A DNA stretch of 64,000 nucleotides from CADEEN01 sp963706685 (GTDB lineage: Bacteria; Pseudomonadota; Gammaproteobacteria; Burkholderiales; Burkholderiaceae_C). The notes beneath the pieces were generated by a model. That model was given only the letters and a program-made list of their open reading frames with translations. It was not told the DNA's origin and did not search any database. Below are positions 47,368 through 57,092 of the stretch, one piece after another (the first letter of the stretch is position 1; each line of letters opens with the position of its first letter). The DNA is taken from NCBI GenBank assembly GCA_963706685.1, contig CAVPMY010000009.1:1-64000 (forward strand). The letters are read 5' to 3'. A program made the translations under genes and the position numbers.

Positions 47368-49667
47368 CAGAATGCGGTGCCGATCTGGAATTGGAACTTT
47401 TCGATTCTATCTTTCGGATCGCTCTTGATCGGCGTGCCCCAGGACAGCTTCAGCGGTCCGACCGGCGACACCCACGACAAGCCGATGCCGACCGACGCGC
47501 GCAGGCTGTTGGCCTTGATCTTCTCGTTTTCGCCCCAGACGTTGCCGGCATCCATGAAGCCGAACAAACGCAGCGTCTTGTCGTTGCCGCTGCCCGGCAC
47601 CGGTACATAAAGCTCGCCGTTGAGGTTCAGCCGCCGGTTGCCGCCGATGTAGTTGTTGGTCACGTCCACCGTGCCGAGCGAGCCCTGCTGGAACACGCGC
47701 ACCGAGCCCAGGCCACCGCCGAAGAAGTTCTTGAAGATCGGGTAGGGCCTGTTGCCCAGGCCCTTGCCCCAGCCCAGCTCGGCGTTGAAGCCGAAGGTGT
47801 AGCGGTTGCTGATGGGGATGTACTGCTGGAACTGCAGGTTGGTACGCAGGTATTTGACATCCCCAAATGCCGACCATTCGAAGTTGACGCGCTGGTAGCG
47901 GCCCCGCGTCGGTGCGAGCAGGCTGTCGCGCTGATCGCGCGCCCAACCGATGGTCAGCGGGAACGCCGTGCTGTTGGCGCCGTAGAGCTCGCGGTAGTCC
48001 CGGTAACTCTTGTTCGTGACGGCGCCGGTGATGCGGGTCTGCTCGAACCCAACGCCAAAGAACACCGTGTCGAAATCCGAGAACGGCACACCGAAGCGGA
48101 TCGATGCCCCCGGGGTGACGAGTTCGTACTCCTCGCCCTGGCTGTTGATCGGCTTGCTGGTGCGGTAGAACAGATCGATCGCGCGCGAGACGCCATCGAC
48201 GGTGAAGTACGGATCAACCGTGGACAGCACCAGGTTGCGGTTGTACGAGCTGGTGTTGAGCTCGATACCCAGGTAGTTGCCCGAACCGAAGACGTTCTCC
48301 TGCCGGATCGACGCGGTGAACGACAGCTTGTCGCTGCTCGAGTAGCCGGCGCCGACGAGCAGGTTGCCGGTGGGTTTTTCCGTCACCTTGATGGTCAGGT
48401 CGACCTGGTCGGGCCGGTTGGGCACCTCGTCGGTCTGGATATCGACGTCCTTGAAGAAGCCGAGCCGATCGACGCGGTCGCGCGACAGCTTGATGCGGTC
48501 GCCGTCGTACCACGCCGACTCGAGTTGCCGGAACTCGCGTCGCACCACCTCGTCGCGTGTCCGGTCGTTGCCGGCGACATTGATGCGGCGCACATAGACG
48601 CGGCGCTGCGGGTCGGCATTGAGCACCACGACCACCTGGCCGGCGGCGCGGTCGATTTCGGGACGCGCTTCGGTGCGCGCAAACGCATAGCCGAACTGGC
48701 CGAACAGGTCGGCGAACGACTTGGTCGTGGCGGCGACATCGGCGCTGCGGTACGGATCGCCCGGCTTGATGCTGACGACGCGCTTGAAGTCGTCATCGCG
48801 ACCGAGGTAGTCGCCTTCCAGGCGCACCGCCGTCACGGTATAGGGCTGGCCCTCGCGCACCGAGATCGTGATGCCGATGTCCTGCTTGTCAGGCGAGATC
48901 GTGACCTGGGTCGATTCGATGTCGAACTCGAGGTAGCCGCGGTTGGTGTAATAGGCGCGGATGGTTTCCAGATCGGCGTTGAGTTCGCTGCGCGAATAGC
49001 GGTCGGTCTTGGTGTACCAGGTCAACCAGCCGCCGGTGGAGCGGCCCATCAGGCCGAGCAGGGTGCTTTCGGAAAATGCCTTGTTGCCGACGATGCGGAT
49101 CTCGCGGATCTTCGCCGCCTCGCCCTCGCTCATCGTGAAGACGACGTTGACGCGGTTGCGCTCCAGCGGCGTGATCGTGGTGCTGACCTCCGCGCCGTAC
49201 AGGCTCTTGGTCAGGTATTGGCGCTTGATCTCCTGCTCGGCGCGATCGACCAGCGCGCGGTCGAACGGCAGCCCCTCGCCGATGCCTGAATCCTTCAGCG
49301 CCTTGAGCAGGGTGTCGTTGTCGAACTCTTTCAAGCCGACGAAGCTGACGTTGGCGATGATCGAGCGCTCATCGACGATCACCACGACCACCTTGCCGTC
49401 GATCTCGATGCGCACGTCCTTGAACAGGCCGGTGGCGAACAGCGCTCGCAGCGCAGCCGCGCCCTTTTCGTCGGTGTAGGTATCGCTGGCACGGAACGGC
49501 AGGGACGCGAACACGGTCCCCGGGTCGGTGCGTTGCAGTCCCTCGACACGGATGTCCTCGATGGCAAAGGGTTCTGCAGCACGCGCTGCCGGCGTCGCCA
49601 GCGCCGCTACGGTCAAGACACAGGCTGCGACCGGGTGCAGCGAGAAACCGGCGGGATGGAAGTGCAT
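47367..49667 (-). CDS. bamA: Outer membrane protein assembly factor BamA
   Basis: A protein of 766 residues. A signal peptide ends at ATPAARA. Five POTRA domains follow, the first starting FAIEDIRVEGLQRTDPGTVFA. The C-terminal 16-strand barrel contains GLGSVRVFQQGSLG and ends in IEKFQFQIGTAF, a C-terminal phenylalanine typical of outer-membrane proteins. BamA inserts beta-barrel proteins into the outer membrane. ATG 49667 gives the signal peptide directly; longer upstream frames do not. Confidence 0.96.
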   Translation of the reverse strand: MHFHPAGFSLHPVAACVLTVAALATPAARAAEPFAIEDIRVEGLQRTDPGTVFASLPFRASDTYTDEKGAAALRALFATGLFKDVRIEIDGKVVVVIVDERSIIANVSFVGLKEFDNDTLLKALKDSGIGEGLPFDRALVDRAEQEIKRQYLTKSLYGAEVSTTITPLERNRVNVVFTMSEGEAAKIREIRIVGNKAFSESTLLGLMGRSTGGWLTWYTKTDRYSRSELNADLETIRAYYTNRGYLEFDIESTQVTISPDKQDIGITISVREGQPYTVTAVRLEGDYLGRDDDFKRVVSIKPGDPYRSADVAATTKSFADLFGQFGYAFARTEARPEIDRAAGQVVVVLNADPQRRVYVRRINVAGNDRTRDEVVRREFRQLESAWYDGDRIKLSRDRVDRLGFFKDVDIQTDEVPNRPDQVDLTIKVTEKPTGNLLVGAGYSSSDKLSFTASIRQENVFGSGNYLGIELNTSSYNRNLVLSTVDPYFTVDGVSRAIDLFYRTSKPINSQGEEYELVTPGASIRFGVPFSDFDTVFFGVGFEQTRITGAVTNKSYRDYRELYGANSTAFPLTIGWARDQRDSLLAPTRGRYQRVNFEWSAFGDVKYLRTNLQFQQYIPISNRYTFGFNAELGWGKGLGNRPYPIFKNFFGGGLGSVRVFQQGSLGTVDVTNNYIGGNRRLNLNGELYVPVPGSGNDKTLRLFGFMDAGNVWGENEKIKANSLRASVGIGLSWVSPVGPLKLSWGTPIKSDPKDRIEKFQFQIGTAF

Positions 49668-49696
49668 CGAGAGCGTGGGAAGTGCTGTGCAGTGCG

Positions 49697-51067
49697 TTAC
49701 TGCAGGCCCAGGCGCGGGGCCAGGTCGTTGTAGAAGGCAAGGGTCATCATCATCAGCAGCACCGCGACACCGGCGCGCTGGAGCCAGACCAGCCACGCAT
49801 CGGGCACGGGCCGGCCCGTCACACCCTCGAAAAGATAATACATGAGGTGCCCTCCATCGAGCATCGGCACCGGCATCAGGTTGATGACACCCAGCCCGAC
49901 ACTGACCAGGGCCAGAAAGCCGATGAAGTAAACCAGGCCGCGCTCAGCCGATTGGCCTGCGTAGTCGGCAATCGTGATCGGCCCGGAGATGTTCTTCAGC
50001 GAGGCCTGGCCAATCAACATGCGGCCGAACATCTTGACCGTGAGTACCGATTGCTCCCAGGTCAGCGACACGCCGCGCGCCACGCCCTCCCAGACGCCGG
50101 TGCGCACCGTCACCAGTTCGGGCACCTTGCCGACCACGGCGTCGATGCGGCCGAATCGCTGGCCGTTGTCCGTCATCACGCGCGGCGTCACCGTGATATC
50201 GAGCGATCTGCCGGCGCGCTGAACCGTCCAGAGCATCGGCTTGGCGCTGCCGTCGGCGGCCAGTTGGCGGATGCGCGTGCGCAATTGGTGGGCGTCGCTG
50301 ATGGCCTGGCCATCGACGCGCAAGACAACGTCGCCGCTGTGCAGCCCCGCCTGCGCGGCCGGACCACCGGCTGTCGCATCGCCCATCACCGGCGGCGCAT
50401 ACGGCGGCGGCAGACCCACCACCTTCGTCAGGAACTGGCTGTCGACCTGGCTCCGGTCGGCGCTGTCCAGCGGCAGGCTGATCTGGCGCACCCCGTGTCC
50501 CGAGGCATCGCTGACCTCCAGTTGCAGCGGCTCGCCGTTGAGCGCTGCCTGCATGATCTGCCAGCGCAGATCGGTCATCGAGCGGATGTCCTGCGCTTCG
50601 TCGTTGCCGTCGTGGCTGAAGCGCTGCACCCAATCGCCCGCGCGCAGGCCCGCGCGTTCGGCCAGGCTGCCCGCCACCGGCGCCGACAAGACCGCCTTCG
50701 GCTCCTCGATGCCGATCCAGTTCTGCACGGCATACAGCAGCACGGCCAAAATCAGGTTGGCTGCCGGGCCGGCGGCGACAATGGCGGTGCGCTGGCGCAA
50801 AGACTTGCGGTTGAAGGCCCGGTCGAGTTCGCCGGGTGGCACGGCTTCTTCGCGCTCATCGAGCATCTTCACGTAGCCGCCGAGCGGCAACGCGGCAACC
50901 ACGAATTCGGTGTCGCCGCGCTGGCGCCGCCACAGCGTGCGCCCGAAACCGACCGAGAAGCGCAGCACCTTGACGCCGCACAGGCGCGCCATCTTGTAGT
51001 GCCCCCACTCGTGGACGACGATCAGGATGCCGAGCGTGACGACAAAGGCCAGAAGGGTGGTCAACAT
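49697..51067 (-). CDS. rseP: RIP zinc metalloprotease RseP
   Basis: A site-2 intramembrane protease of 456 residues that releases sigmaE by cutting RseA. The first membrane segment holds the zinc motif HEWGH (residues 19-23). Two PDZ domains follow (ERAGLRAGDWVQRF and AQAGLHSGDVVLRVDGQ). The C-terminal membrane part has MPVPMLDGGHL with the third zinc ligand. It overlaps the dxr end by seven bases and precedes bamA. Confidence 0.95.
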   Translation of the reverse strand: MLTTLLAFVVTLGILIVVHEWGHYKMARLCGVKVLRFSVGFGRTLWRRQRGDTEFVVAALPLGGYVKMLDEREEAVPPGELDRAFNRKSLRQRTAIVAAGPAANLILAVLLYAVQNWIGIEEPKAVLSAPVAGSLAERAGLRAGDWVQRFSHDGNDEAQDIRSMTDLRWQIMQAALNGEPLQLEVSDASGHGVRQISLPLDSADRSQVDSQFLTKVVGLPPPYAPPVMGDATAGGPAAQAGLHSGDVVLRVDGQAISDAHQLRTRIRQLAADGSAKPMLWTVQRAGRSLDITVTPRVMTDNGQRFGRIDAVVGKVPELVTVRTGVWEGVARGVSLTWEQSVLTVKMFGRMLIGQASLKNISGPITIADYAGQSAERGLVYFIGFLALVSVGLGVINLMPVPMLDGGHLMYYLFEGVTGRPVPDAWLVWLQRAGVAVLLMMMTLAFYNDLAPRLGLQ

Positions 51068-52254
51068 GTCAGGTTCTTGATCGCGCCGCGCGCGGCAGCC
51101 CGGGCGCGGGCGTCGAGCGCCAGCAGGTCGGCAATCGACGCGCAGTCAGCCGGGGCCGGCAGCACCGCGCTGATGGTGCCCTCGTTGACGCGCTGGATGT
51201 CGGTGAAACGGATGTCACCGTCCAGAAACGCAGCAACCGCTTCTTCGTTGGCAGCGTTGAGCACCGTGCTACTGCCTTCCGGGCCCTTCAAGGCGTCCCA
51301 GGCCAGGAACAGGCCCGGGAAACGCTCGCGGTCGGCCGGCTCGAACGACAGGCCCTGCAGGGTGGCGAAGTCGAGCTGCGACGCGCCCGACGCGATGCGC
51401 TCGGGATATGCCAGGCCGTAGGCGATCGGCACGCGCATGTCGGGCGTGCCCAGTTGCGCCAACACCGAATGGTCGCGGCACACCACCATCGAGTGAATCA
51501 CGCTTTGCGGATGGATCACCACGCGCACCTGCTCGGGCGCCAGATCGAACAGCCAGCGCGCCTCGATCACCTCGAGCGCCTTGTTCATCATCGTTGCCGA
51601 GTCGACCGAGATCTTGCGCCCCATGACCCAGTTCGGATGGGCCACGGCTTCGTCGGGCGTCACGTCGTGCAGGCTGGCCGGCGAGCGCGTGCGAAACGGC
51701 CCACCCGATGCGGTGAGCACGATGTGGTCGATGCGTTCTGTCCAGGTCGCGCGCTCCTCCGGCAGGCATTGGAAGATCGCCGAGTGTTCGCTGTCGATCG
51801 GCAGCAGCGTGGCGCCGCCCTCGCGCACCGCGTTCATGAACAGGCGCCCGCCAACCACCAGCGCTTCCTTGTTGGCCAGCAACAGCCGCTTGCCCGAACG
51901 CGCTGCAGCGACGCAGGCTTCGAGCCCCGCCGCACCGACGATCGCCGCCATGACGGTGCTCACCTCCGGATGCGACGCAATCTCCGACAGCGCTCGCGCG
52001 CCGCTCAAGACCTCGGTGGCCAGGCCCTGGCTGCGCAGGCGCTGTTGCAGTGCATTGGCCGCGCCGGCGTCATCGAGCAGTGCATAGCGCGGACGCCAGT
52101 GCAGGCATTGCTGCTCCAACAGGTCGGCGCGCCGCAGTGCGGTCAGTGCGAACACCTCGAAGCGCTCAGGGTGCCGCGCGATGACGTCGAGCGTGTTGAC
52201 GCCGACCGAGCCGGTGGCGCCGAGCACGGCAATGGTCTGCCTGCAGTGCGTCAT
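51061..52254 (-). CDS. dxr: 1-deoxy-D-xylulose 5-phosphate reductoisomerase
   Basis: A protein of 397 residues that converts DXP to MEP in the non-mevalonate isoprenoid pathway. The NADPH-binding start is IAVLGATGSVGVNTLDVIARH. The active-site parts are LANKEALVVGG, LLPIDSEHSAIFQCL, LTASGGPFR, and HPNWVMGRKISVDSATMMNK. It overlaps cdsA by four bases (ATGA). Confidence 0.96.
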   Translation of the reverse strand: MTHCRQTIAVLGATGSVGVNTLDVIARHPERFEVFALTALRRADLLEQQCLHWRPRYALLDDAGAANALQQRLRSQGLATEVLSGARALSEIASHPEVSTVMAAIVGAAGLEACVAAARSGKRLLLANKEALVVGGRLFMNAVREGGATLLPIDSEHSAIFQCLPEERATWTERIDHIVLTASGGPFRTRSPASLHDVTPDEAVAHPNWVMGRKISVDSATMMNKALEVIEARWLFDLAPEQVRVVIHPQSVIHSMVVCRDHSVLAQLGTPDMRVPIAYGLAYPERIASGASQLDFATLQGLSFEPADRERFPGLFLAWDALKGPEGSSTVLNAANEEAVAAFLDGDIRFTDIQRVNEGTISAVLPAPADCASIADLLALDARARAAARGAIKNLTC

Positions 52255-53102
52255 TGGAGACCACCCAGCGAGGCCAGCGCCATCGCGGCCGGCAGCACCG
52301 GCATCAAGGCATCGATGCGATCGAGCACACCCCCATGGCCCGGCAGCAAGTGGCTCGAGTCCTTGACGCCCGCGGCGCGCTTGACCAGCGACTCGAACAG
52401 ATCACCGACCACGCTCAGGCCCGCCAGGGCCGCACTGGCCGCCGCCATGCCGATCCAACCGAACTGATTGCGCAAGCGGGTGAAGAGGCTCGGACCATCC
52501 ACGGCAAGAGCGTTGTCGGCCCACAGCGTCCACACGACGGCCAGCAGCATCACGCCGACCAGGCCGCCATAGACGCCCTCCCAGGACTTGCCGGGACTGA
52601 TCGACGGCGCGAGCTTCTTCCTGCCGAAGGCGCGGCCCGCGGCATACGCGCCGATATCGGCCATCCAGACGATGCACAGCACCGACAGCACGAAATTGAC
52701 CGACAGCGCGCGCGCCTGCGCCAGCGCCAGCCAGCCCAGCCACAACAACAGCAGGCCCGCCAGCAGGCGCAGCGGCGACGGCCAGCGAGGCCAGGCCGCC
52801 GGGCCGCCGCGCAAGACGAACACGCCGACCAGCACCCACAGCACCGATGCGGCCCACCACCACGAGGCTGGCATGCGAGCGACCGAGCCGCTGTAGACGG
52901 CCCAGGCACCGGCCAGTGCCAGCAGCGCGCCGGGGCCCATGGCCGCGATGCTGCTCACGCCATTGAGCCGAGCCCACTCCCAGGCAGCGGCGGCAATGAG
53001 CAACAGCGAGACGATCGCAAACGGCCATGCAGTCGACGCGAACATTGCCGGAAGTAGAAAGGCCAGCAGCACGAGGGCAGTGATGATGCGGGTGCGAAGC
53101 AA
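52251..53102 (-). CDS. cdsA: Phosphatidate cytidylyltransferase
   Basis: An integral membrane enzyme of 283 residues, with about eight hydrophobic segments, that makes CDP-diacylglycerol for all phospholipids. The family signature is near the C-terminus: SVVGDLFESLVKRAAGVKDS followed by SHLLPGHGGVLDRIDALMP. SPGKSWEGVYGGLVG in the middle is also conserved. It lies six bases after uppS and overlaps dxr. Confidence 0.95.
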   Translation of the reverse strand: MLRTRIITALVLLAFLLPAMFASTAWPFAIVSLLLIAAAAWEWARLNGVSSIAAMGPGALLALAGAWAVYSGSVARMPASWWWAASVLWVLVGVFVLRGGPAAWPRWPSPLRLLAGLLLLWLGWLALAQARALSVNFVLSVLCIVWMADIGAYAAGRAFGRKKLAPSISPGKSWEGVYGGLVGVMLLAVVWTLWADNALAVDGPSLFTRLRNQFGWIGMAAASAALAGLSVVGDLFESLVKRAAGVKDSSHLLPGHGGVLDRIDALMPVLPAAMALASLGGLQ

Positions 53103-53108
53103 GTGACC

Positions 53109-53843
53109 TCAGGCGGTTGCCGCCTGGGCGGCCGCGACCTCGGGCATGCGGCCACCATAGCGCCGCTCGCGCTCGCGATAGCTCGCGATCGCCGCATCGA
53201 TCTGTTCGACGCCGAAGTCGGGCCACAGGCAATCGGTGAAGTAGAGCTCCGAGTAGGCTGTCTGCCAGAGCAGGAAATTGCTGATGCGAATTTCGCCGCC
53301 GGTGCGGATGAACAGGTCGGGGTCGGGCGCGAAGTGCATCGCCATGCGTTTGGACAGCGCATCCTCGTCCAGGTCCTGCGGCCGCAGCCCATCGGCCATC
53401 GCGCGCCGCGCCGCCTGCACGATGTCCCAGCGGCCGCCGTAGTTGAAGGCCACCGACAGCGTGATGCGCGTGTTGTGCGCGGTCATGGTCTCGGCATGGT
53501 CCCAAGCCTCGCGCACCTTGTCGGATACGGCCGCACGGTCGCCGACGATGCGGATGCGCACGCCCTCGTCGTGCAGCTTGGTCAGGTATTTCGACACCGC
53601 GACCAGCACCAGGCCCATCAGGCCGGAGACTTCGTCGCTCGAGCGCTTCCAGTTCTCCGACGAGAACGCAAACACCGTCATGTACTCGATGCCGCGGTCG
53701 GCACAGGCACGCACCGTGCGCACCAGCGCATCGACACCCTGCTTGTGGCCGAAAAAGCGCGGCATGAAGCGCTTCTTGGCCCAGCGGCCATTGCCGTCCA
53801 TCACGATCGCCACATGGCGCGGCAGGGTGGGGTCGCGTTGCAT
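53109..53843 (-). CDS. uppS: Undecaprenyl diphosphate synthase (di-trans,poly-cis)
   Basis: A cis-prenyltransferase of 244 residues that makes the C55 lipid carrier for peptidoglycan and O-antigen. It has the catalytic start HVAIVMDGNGRWAKKR (D16), the GHKQGVDALVRTV block, TVFAFSSENWKR, and the end QTAYSELYFTDCLWPDF. It follows frr by 13 bases. Confidence 0.95.
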   Translation of the reverse strand: MQRDPTLPRHVAIVMDGNGRWAKKRFMPRFFGHKQGVDALVRTVRACADRGIEYMTVFAFSSENWKRSSDEVSGLMGLVLVAVSKYLTKLHDEGVRIRIVGDRAAVSDKVREAWDHAETMTAHNTRITLSVAFNYGGRWDIVQAARRAMADGLRPQDLDEDALSKRMAMHFAPDPDLFIRTGGEIRISNFLLWQTAYSELYFTDCLWPDFGVEQIDAAIASYRERERRYGGRMPEVAAAQAATA

Positions 53844-53856
53844 CGGCCGGTTGCCG

Positions 53857-54417
53857 TCAGACCGCCAGGATCTCGGCTTCCTTGGCCTGGACGAGCCGAT
53901 CGATCTCAGCCACGACGTTGTTGGTCAGGCCTTGCACCTCGTCCTGCGCACGGCGCTCGTCGTCCTCGGTGACGTCCTTGTCCTTGAGCAGTTTCTTCAG
54001 ATGTTCGTTGGCGTCGCGGCGCACATTGCGCACCGCCACTTTGCACTCCTCACCGGCGTGCTTGACCACCTTGGTCAGCTCCTTGCGCCGCTCTTCGGTC
54101 AGCGCAGGCATCGGGATGCGCAGCAGGTCGCCTTGGGCATTCGGATTCAGACCGAGGCCGCTGTCGCGGATGGCTTTCTCGATCTTCGGTCCCATGCCCT
54201 TTTCCCAGGGCTGCACGCTGATCGTGCGCGCATCGAGCAGGCTGAGATTGGCCACCTGGCTGATCGGCACCAACGAGCCGTAGTAGTCCACGTGCACCTG
54301 GTCGAGGATGCCGGGGTGGGCGCGCCCGGTGCGGATCTTGTGCAGTTCGTTCTTGAAGGCCTCGATGGATTTGCCCATCTTGCTCTCTGCGCTTTTCTTG
54401 ATGTCGGCGATCGTCAT
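53857..54417 (-). CDS. frr: Ribosome recycling factor
   Basis: A protein of 186 residues that, with EF-G, splits post-termination ribosomes. It has the start KSAESKMGKSIEAFKNELHKIRTGRAHP, the central WEKGMGPKIEKAIRDSGLGLNP and IPMPALTEERRKEL, and the three-helix end NNVVAEIDRLVQAKEAEILA. It sits 16 bases after pyrH. Confidence 0.96.
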   Translation of the reverse strand: MTIADIKKSAESKMGKSIEAFKNELHKIRTGRAHPGILDQVHVDYYGSLVPISQVANLSLLDARTISVQPWEKGMGPKIEKAIRDSGLGLNPNAQGDLLRIPMPALTEERRKELTKVVKHAGEECKVAVRNVRRDANEHLKKLLKDKDVTEDDERRAQDEVQGLTNNVVAEIDRLVQAKEAEILAV

Positions 54418-54433
54418 GATCTTGAATCCTCCG

Positions 54434-55144
54434 TCAGACGTGCACCAAGGTGCCTTCGTCCTCGCCCATCACGACGCGCTTCAACGCGCCGGGCTTCACG
54501 ATCGAGAACACCTTGATCGGCAGCTTCTGGTCGCGGCACAGCGCAAAGGCCGTGGCGTCCATCACCTGCAGGTTCTTGGAAATCGCTTCGTCGAATCCGA
54601 TCGTCGCGTAGCGCTTGGCATCGGGATGCTTCTTCGGGTCGGCGGTGTAGACACCGTCGACCTTGGTCGCCTTGAGCACGATCTCGGCGCCGATCTCGGC
54701 GCCACGCAGCGCCGCCGCGGTGTCGGTGGTGAAAAACGGGTTGCCGGTGCCGGCCGCGAAGACAACGATCTTGCCCTCTTCGAGGTATTGCAGCGCCTTG
54801 GGCCGCACGTAGGGCTCGACCACCTGCTCGATGCCGATGGCACTCATCACCCGCGCTGTCATGCCCTCCTGGCGCATCGTGTCGGCCAGCGCCAGCGAGT
54901 TCATCACCGTGGCCAGCATGCCCATGTAATCGGCCGTTGCCCGGTCCATGCCCACCGAGCCGCCGGCCACGCCACGGAAGATGTTGCCGCCACCGATGAC
55001 CACCGCCACCTCGACGCCGAGCTGCGTGATGTCGCGCACTTCGCGCGCCAGCCGGACGATCGTCGCCCGGTTGATGCCGTAGGCATCATCGCCCATCAGC
55101 GCTTCACCGGAAAGCTTGAGCAGGATGCGTTTGTAGGCTGGCAT
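54434..55144 (-). CDS. pyrH: UMP kinase
   Basis: A hexameric amino-acid-kinase-fold enzyme of 236 residues that phosphorylates UMP to UDP. It starts YKRILLKLSGEALMGDDAYG. It also has VVIGGGNIFRGVAGG, VVFAAGTGNPFFTTDTAAALR and KATKVDGVYTADPKKHPDAK. It sits between tsf and frr, as in most proteobacteria. Confidence 0.96.
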   Translation of the reverse strand: MPAYKRILLKLSGEALMGDDAYGINRATIVRLAREVRDITQLGVEVAVVIGGGNIFRGVAGGSVGMDRATADYMGMLATVMNSLALADTMRQEGMTARVMSAIGIEQVVEPYVRPKALQYLEEGKIVVFAAGTGNPFFTTDTAAALRGAEIGAEIVLKATKVDGVYTADPKKHPDAKRYATIGFDEAISKNLQVMDATAFALCRDQKLPIKVFSIVKPGALKRVVMGEDEGTLVHV

Positions 55145-55177
55145 TGGCGGAGCAGATCGTCGGTGTGAAGCGTGAGT

Positions 55178-56125
55178 TTATGCGGGGACCGTTTCGCCTT
55201 CGCCTTTGTCCTTCTTCGCCGCCTCCATCTGTGCTTTCACCTCGGCTGCAAAGTCATCGACCTTCTTCTCGATGCCCTCGCCGACCACGTACAGCGTGAA
55301 GGCCTTGATCGTCGTGTTCGTGCTCTTCAGCATCTGCTCGACGGTCTGTTTACCATCGGCCGCCTTGACGAAGACCTGGTTGAACAGGCTCACTTCCTTC
55401 AAGTACTTCTGCACCGAGCCCTCGACCCTCTTGGCGACGATCTCGGCCGTCTGAGCTTGCCAGCGGCGACTGCCGGCCGCGTCCTCGGCCGCCTTCTCGG
55501 TGGCGATCTTGCGCTCCTTGTCCACCAGCTCGGCAGGCACCGCGGCCTGTGACAGCGCCGCCGGCTTCATTGCCGCGACGTGCATCGCCACGTCCTTGGC
55601 CGCCACGTCGCTGCCGTCGAACTCGACGATGACGCCGATGCGCGTGCCATGCAGGTAGTGCGCCAACTTGCCGCCGCCGCTGTAGCGCTTGAAACGGCGG
55701 ATCGACATGTTCTCGCCGATCTTGCCGATCAGGCCCTTGCGCACGTCTTCGAGCGTCGGGCCGAAGCCGTCCTGGCTGTAGGCCATTGCAGAAAGCGCGG
55801 CCACGTCCTTCGGGTCATGTTGCGCAATCAGCGACGCGGCGGCCTTGGCAAAACCGAGGAAGGATTCGTTCTTCGAGACGAAGTCGGTTTCGCAGTTGAT
55901 CTCGACCATGGCGCCGGTCGTGCCGTCGACCGCCGCGGCGATCACGCCCTCGGCGGTGATGCGCGCGGCCGCCTTGCCGGCCTTGTTGCCGAGCTTGACG
56001 CGCAGGATCTCTTCGGCGCGTTCGGCGTCGCCTTCAGCTTCGGTGAGCGCCTTCTTGCATTCCATCATCGGCGCGTCTGTCTTGGCGCGCAGCTCAGCGA
56101 CCATGCTGGCGGTGATTGCAGGCAT
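55178..56125 (-). CDS. tsf: Elongation factor Ts
   Basis: A protein of 315 residues that exchanges GDP for GTP on EF-Tu. The N-terminal UBA-like domain (SMVAELRAKTDAPMMECKKAL) is followed by the core VEINCETDFVSKNESFLGFAK and the C-terminal dimer part (VEGSVQKYLKEVSLFNQVFV). ATG 56125 gives the family start; the open frame upstream reads back into the gap after rpsB. Confidence 0.96.
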   Translation of the reverse strand: MPAITASMVAELRAKTDAPMMECKKALTEAEGDAERAEEILRVKLGNKAGKAAARITAEGVIAAAVDGTTGAMVEINCETDFVSKNESFLGFAKAAASLIAQHDPKDVAALSAMAYSQDGFGPTLEDVRKGLIGKIGENMSIRRFKRYSGGGKLAHYLHGTRIGVIVEFDGSDVAAKDVAMHVAAMKPAALSQAAVPAELVDKERKIATEKAAEDAAGSRRWQAQTAEIVAKRVEGSVQKYLKEVSLFNQVFVKAADGKQTVEQMLKSTNTTIKAFTLYVVGEGIEKKVDDFAAEVKAQMEAAKKDKGEGETVPA

Positions 56126-56198
56126 TTCTGGTAACTCCTTGAAAGTGGAAGAAGGGGGCATCGCGTGCCCCCTTTGAGATCGCAGGCGAGAAGAGGAC

Positions 56199-56942
56199 TC
56201 AGGCCTCTTCGCTGACTTCGACGAATTCGTCTCCACCGGCGGCCACCTGCACGACCTCGTTGGTCGCATTGGCCCTGCCTTCGAGCACGGCGTCGGCGAT
56301 CGCGCGGGCATACAGCGCCACCGCCTTGGCCGAGTCGTCGTTGCCGGGGATCACGTAGTCGATGCCCAGCGGCGAGTGGTTGGTATCGACGACGCCGATC
56401 ACCGGAATGCGAAGCTTGACGGCCTCGGCGATGGCGATCTTGTGGTATCCGACGTCGATGACGAACATCGCATCCGGCAACGCATTCATGTCGGCGATGC
56501 CGCCGATGTCCTTCTCGAGCTTGGCGATTTCGCGCTGGAACATCAGCGCTTCCTTCTTGATCGCGGGCTGCGTGCCGGCGTCGACCTGGGCCTGCATGTC
56601 CTTCAACTTCTTCAGCGAGCCCTTGACGGTCTTGAAGTTGGTCAGCATGCCGCCGAGCCAGCGTTGATCGACATACGGCATGCCGGACCGCTTGGCGTCC
56701 AGTGCAATGACTTCGCGTGCCTGGCGCTTGGTGCCGACCATCAGGATGGTGCCGCGCTTGGAAGCCAGCTGGCGCACGAACTTCAGCGCATTCTCGAAAA
56801 GCGGCTGCGTCTTCTCGAGGTTGATGATGTGGATCTTGTTGCGATGGCCGTAGATGTACGGTGCCATCTTGGGGTTCCAGAAGCGCGTCTGGTGTCCGAA
56901 ATGGACGCCGGCTTCCAGCATTTCACGCATTGATACAGGCAT
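56199..56942 (-). CDS. rpsB: 30S ribosomal protein S2
   Basis: A protein of 247 residues with MREMLEAGVHFGHQTRFWNP, IYGHRNKIHIINLEKT, and VDTNHSPLGIDYVIPGNDD, diagnostic of S2. It opens the rpsB-tsf-pyrH-frr operon. A possible extended -10 (TGCTACACT, 57072-57080 on the minus strand) lies upstream without a clear -35. Two hairpins lie in the leader, a place where S2 is known to autoregulate in E. coli. Confidence 0.97.
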   Translation of the reverse strand: MPVSMREMLEAGVHFGHQTRFWNPKMAPYIYGHRNKIHIINLEKTQPLFENALKFVRQLASKRGTILMVGTKRQAREVIALDAKRSGMPYVDQRWLGGMLTNFKTVKGSLKKLKDMQAQVDAGTQPAIKKEALMFQREIAKLEKDIGGIADMNALPDAMFVIDVGYHKIAIAEAVKLRIPVIGVVDTNHSPLGIDYVIPGNDDSAKAVALYARAIADAVLEGRANATNEVVQVAAGGDEFVEVSEEA

Positions 56943-56990
56943 TAAGAGCTCCGAAGGTTGGTTCTAGAATCCGGCGCGAATCGAGTTCGT

Positions 56991-57066
56991 CCACGGCTTG
57001 ACGCCGTGGCCTGGCTCGACACCTTTCGAGGGCCGGTTCGCGATTGGTTTTTCACTCGGAAAAACC
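56991..57066 (-). promoter_or_regulatory. Two hairpins in the rpsB leader
   Basis: CCACGGC (56991-56997) pairs with GCCGTGG (57003-57009), and GGTTTTT (57046-57052) pairs with AAAAACC (57060-57066). Both would form in the untranslated rpsB leader RNA. They may serve S2 autoregulation, although the sequence differs from the E. coli leader and no alignment was run. Confidence 0.35.
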
Positions 57067-57092
57067 CCAAGAGTGTAGCACCGCAAAGCCCC

